Source of the DNA: Chitinimonas sp. BJB300
GTDB lineage: Bacteria > Pseudomonadota > Gammaproteobacteria > Burkholderiales > Chitinimonadaceae
Reading direction: 5' to 3'
Assembly (NCBI RefSeq): GCF_002735695.1
Contig: NZ_PDZH01000005.1
Span: forward strand, 1 to 64,000
DNA: 64,000 nucleotides
The notes under the pieces are model-generated. The model was not told the DNA's origin. It made no database searches and saw only the letters and a list, made by a program, of their open reading frames with translations. The position numbers and the translations under genes were made by a program. The first letter of the stretch is position 1, and every line of letters starts with the position of its first letter. This document shows, piece by piece, positions 62,035 to 64,000 of this stretch.

Positions 62035-62832
62035 TTACTTAACGCTACATTGGGCCCGATCACAAGCGACGAGTAGCGCATTGCCATCTGCGCAATTTAC
62101 TTGATAGATATCGCCAAACTCTTCCTTGCCCACGACCCAGGCACCCGAATTTTTGCTGTTGCAACCTTGTGCTACAGCAAATTTTTCAGTGTGGTAAGAC
62201 CAAGTGCCTTGTTTCAATGCCATGAATGAGGTCGAATCTTGTTGTGTTGCGGTAGGCAGTTTCGACGGAACGGGCGATGAAATAGTCTTTGAAGCTATGG
62301 TCGAGGGAGGTACGTCTGATAATGCCGGACGTGCAGATGCTCTAACCGTATTGGGCTGGAGGAAGTTGAGTGGGCCTGTATAGCGCAGTTTTGCCAGTTG
62401 AGGCATGGCTTCAGCTTCATCTATGAGAGAAGGAGTCACTTTATTCCCTATAAGCTCATAAGATGCGCTGGTGTTTACATAGTATTTTTTGCCAGGAAAA
62501 ATATTTAAGTGAGTTTGCCCGGTTATTTGGTGAGGCAATCTAGACATTATGGTCACTCTGTTAATGGCTTTCACCTCGTACAGTCCTGGTGGGCAATCGA
62601 CAAAGAAAAAGCTGCCCGGAATTGAAGTGCCAATAGCCTGATTATTTAAATAAATAAAAGGAGGAAGCTTTTCACTTAGCAATGAATTTTCACGGTAAAA
62701 ATAAATCCGACCTTTGTCGCTTTCCAATGTGGGGATTTGGTCTTTGATTTCAGCCATCTTGGGGCCAGTAGCGGCACAACCGGTAAGTAATAAAAGCAGG
62801 AGTGCGGCAGAAGTAGACAACAGGCTCTTCAA
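62035..62832 (-). CDS. DUF2846 domain lipoprotein
   Basis: A 265-residue lipoprotein. The signal ends at lipobox LTGC (Cys at about 19). The DUF2846-like domain (about 35-155) includes KGRIYFYRENSLLSEKLPPFIYLNNQAIG, GSFFFVDCPPGLYEVKAI and FPGKKYYVNTSA. A Pro/Ser-rich linker is followed by a C-terminal part with four Cys (QGCNSKNSG, VNCADG, ACDRAQCS), perhaps forming disulfides. Its codon use is slightly AT-richer than its neighbours. Envelope role unknown. Confidence 0.82.
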   Translation of the reverse strand: MKSLLSTSAALLLLLLTGCAATGPKMAEIKDQIPTLESDKGRIYFYRENSLLSEKLPPFIYLNNQAIGTSIPGSFFFVDCPPGLYEVKAINRVTIMSRLPHQITGQTHLNIFPGKKYYVNTSASYELIGNKVTPSLIDEAEAMPQLAKLRYTGPLNFLQPNTVRASARPALSDVPPSTIASKTISSPVPSKLPTATQQDSTSFMALKQGTWSYHTEKFAVAQGCNSKNSGAWVVGKEEFGDIYQVNCADGNALLVACDRAQCSVK

Positions 62833-62953
62833 AATTAGTTCTTTCTAATGTTTTTGGACGAAATAAATCCGCAACCACGTAAAGACATAGTGGTTGCGAA
62901 TTGTGGTGAAACGATAGGTAGGCAGTAAACGGGGGGCTACCCCTCGTACCGTT

Positions 62954-64000
62954 TTATCGCGTGATGGGTTTGTAGCGAATCCGCTTAGGCTTCGCGCCTT
63001 CTTCGCCAAGGCGCTTCTTCTTGTCGGCTTCGTATTCCTGATAATTACCGTCGAAGAGGGTCCACTTCGAATCACCTTCGCAGGCGAGGATGTGGGTGGC
63101 GATCCGGTCGAGGAACCAGCGATCATGCGAGATCACCATGACGCAGCCGGCGAATTCCAGCAGAGCGTCTTCCAGTGCGCGCAGGGTTTCCACGTCGAGG
63201 TCGTTGGACGGTTCATCCAGCAGCAATACATTGCCGCCAGCAATCAGGGTCTTGGCCAAGTGCAAACGACCGCGTTCGCCGCCCGATAAGGTGCCGACCA
63301 TCTTCTGCTGATCGCCGCCTTTGAAGTTGAAACGGCCAATATAGGCACGGCTCGGGGTTTCGTAACGGCCCACTTGCAAGATATCGCGGCCTTCGGCGAT
63401 TTCGTCGAATACCGTTTTGTCACCGTTGAGCGCGCCACGGCTCTGGTCCACATAGGCCATCTTCACCGTGTTACCGATCTTTACCGTGCCGGTATCGGGT
63501 ACATCCTGGCCGGCGATCATGCGGAACAGCGTCGATTTACCCGCGCCGTTGGGGCCGATGATGCCGACGATGGCGCCTGGCGGCACCTTGAAGCTTAGGT
63601 CGTCGATAAGCAAACGGTCGCCAAATGCTTTGCTGACGTTTGTGAATTCGATGACTTCATTTCCCAGCCGCTCGGCGATGGGGATGAAGATCTCCATCGT
63701 TTCATTACGTTTTTGCTGCTCTTGCGAGTTCAGTTCCTCGAAGCGGGCGATACGCGCCTTGGACTTGGCTTGGCGGGCCTTGGGGCTTTGGCGTACCCAT
63801 TCCAGTTCCTTGTTCAGGGCTTTCTGGCGGGCTGACTCGCTTGATTCTTCCTGCTTGAGGCGCGCTTCTTTCTGTTCCAGCCAGCTGGAATAGTTGCCCT
63901 TCCACGGGATACCGTGGCCACGATCCAGCTCCAGAATCCATTCGGCGGCGTTGTCGAGGAAGTAGCGATCATGGGTAACGGCCACCACGGTGCCGGGGAA
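62954..64000 (-). CDS. ettA: Energy-dependent translational throttle protein EttA (partial, 5' end outside window)
   Basis: The C-terminal 349 residues of an ABC-F protein; the coding frame continues to the window edge (FPGT before VVAVTHDRY). Visible parts: the end of the first ABC domain ([12 protein letters not shown]), the inter-domain linker with [22 protein letters not shown], and the complete second ABC domain with Walker [12 protein letters not shown], signature [15 protein letters not shown], Walker [13 protein letters not shown] and switch His SHDRWFLDR. EttA binds the ribosomal E site and adjusts translation to ATP level. Confidence 0.95.
   Translation of the reverse strand, partial: FPGTVVAVTHDRYFLDNAAEWILELDRGHGIPWKGNYSSWLEQKEARLKQEESSESARQKALNKELEWVRQSPKARQAKSKARIARFEELNSQEQQKRNETMEIFIPIAERLGNEVIEFTNVSKAFGDRLLIDDLSFKVPPGAIVGIIGPNGAGKSTLFRMIAGQDVPDTGTVKIGNTVKMAYVDQSRGALNGDKTVFDEIAEGRDILQVGRYETPSRAYIGRFNFKGGDQQKMVGTLSGGERGRLHLAKTLIAGGNVLLLDEPSNDLDVETLRALEDALLEFAGCVMVISHDRWFLDRIATHILACEGDSKWTLFDGNYQEYEADKKKRLGEEGAKPKRIRYKPITR

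Overview
The window looks like a chromosomal segment of a Betaproteobacterium, probably from the Neisseriales side of the group. The reasons are the pilT-pilU / yggS-proC-yggT neighbourhood, a lipoprotein trio of the neisserial GNA1162 type, lux boxes of the Chromobacterium CviR type, and DsbD, YaiI and VF530 genes of the usual proteobacterial kind. The species is not named, because nothing in the sequence fixes it. The window opens in the 3' end of a 5S rRNA gene and closes inside an ettA gene. No tRNA, CRISPR array, prophage or complete insertion sequence was seen.

Layout. 1-8972: 5S rRNA end and terminator, pilU and pilT (minus strand), then yggS, a small membrane protein, proC and yggT, fxsA (minus), dsbD and a TlpA-like thioredoxin. 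9033-13018: a LysR regulator facing a short-chain dehydrogenase, then a three-lipoprotein operon (CsgG-like, DUF4810, DUF799). 13038-27319: a long minus-strand block for leucine/isovalerate and acyl-CoA catabolism (liuD, liuC, yaiI, liuB, small accessory genes, acyl-CoA dehydrogenase, MaoC hydratase, thiolase, acyl-CoA synthetase, liuA, liuR), with a palindromic LiuR-type operator in front of liuA. 27597-33879: metallo-beta-lactamase-fold hydrolase, EamA transporter, hexose-6-phosphate mutarotase, histidine kinase, glycine-zipper protein and DUF1566 protein.

34161-41095 is the most interesting part. A quorum-sensing module (luxI, an RsaM-like gene and luxR) is followed on the minus strand by five tightly packed genes: a HExxH protein, an EamA exporter, a 6-pyruvoyl-tetrahydropterin-synthase-like protein lacking the usual catalytic Cys, a short-chain dehydrogenase and an ATP-grasp ligase. 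Two 16-bp lux boxes fit the CviR pattern CTGNCCNNNNGGNCAG (one perfectly, one at 15 of 16). One is upstream of luxI and the other upstream of luxR. I read this as a quorum-controlled small-molecule pathway that I do not recognise.

41298-64000 is mainly housekeeping: a HerA-like ATPase, DUF1615 lipoprotein, srkA, methyltransferases, an aldolase, lldD, a polyamine-binding protein, a penicillin-acylase-family enzyme, a pseudouridine synthase, a diguanylate cyclase and ettA. Two AT-rich genes stand out as acquired DNA: a CE-clan cysteine-protease-like protein at 45406, flanked by a duplicated srkA 3' end and a transposase remnant, and a possible HEPN protein at 49522.

Throughout, two families of roughly 140-bp non-coding elements (A and B) are scattered. 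They share GAACCTG termini and TNA target duplications and look like MITEs. In six cases the target duplication, or its junction with the element, is exactly the stop codon of the neighbouring gene.
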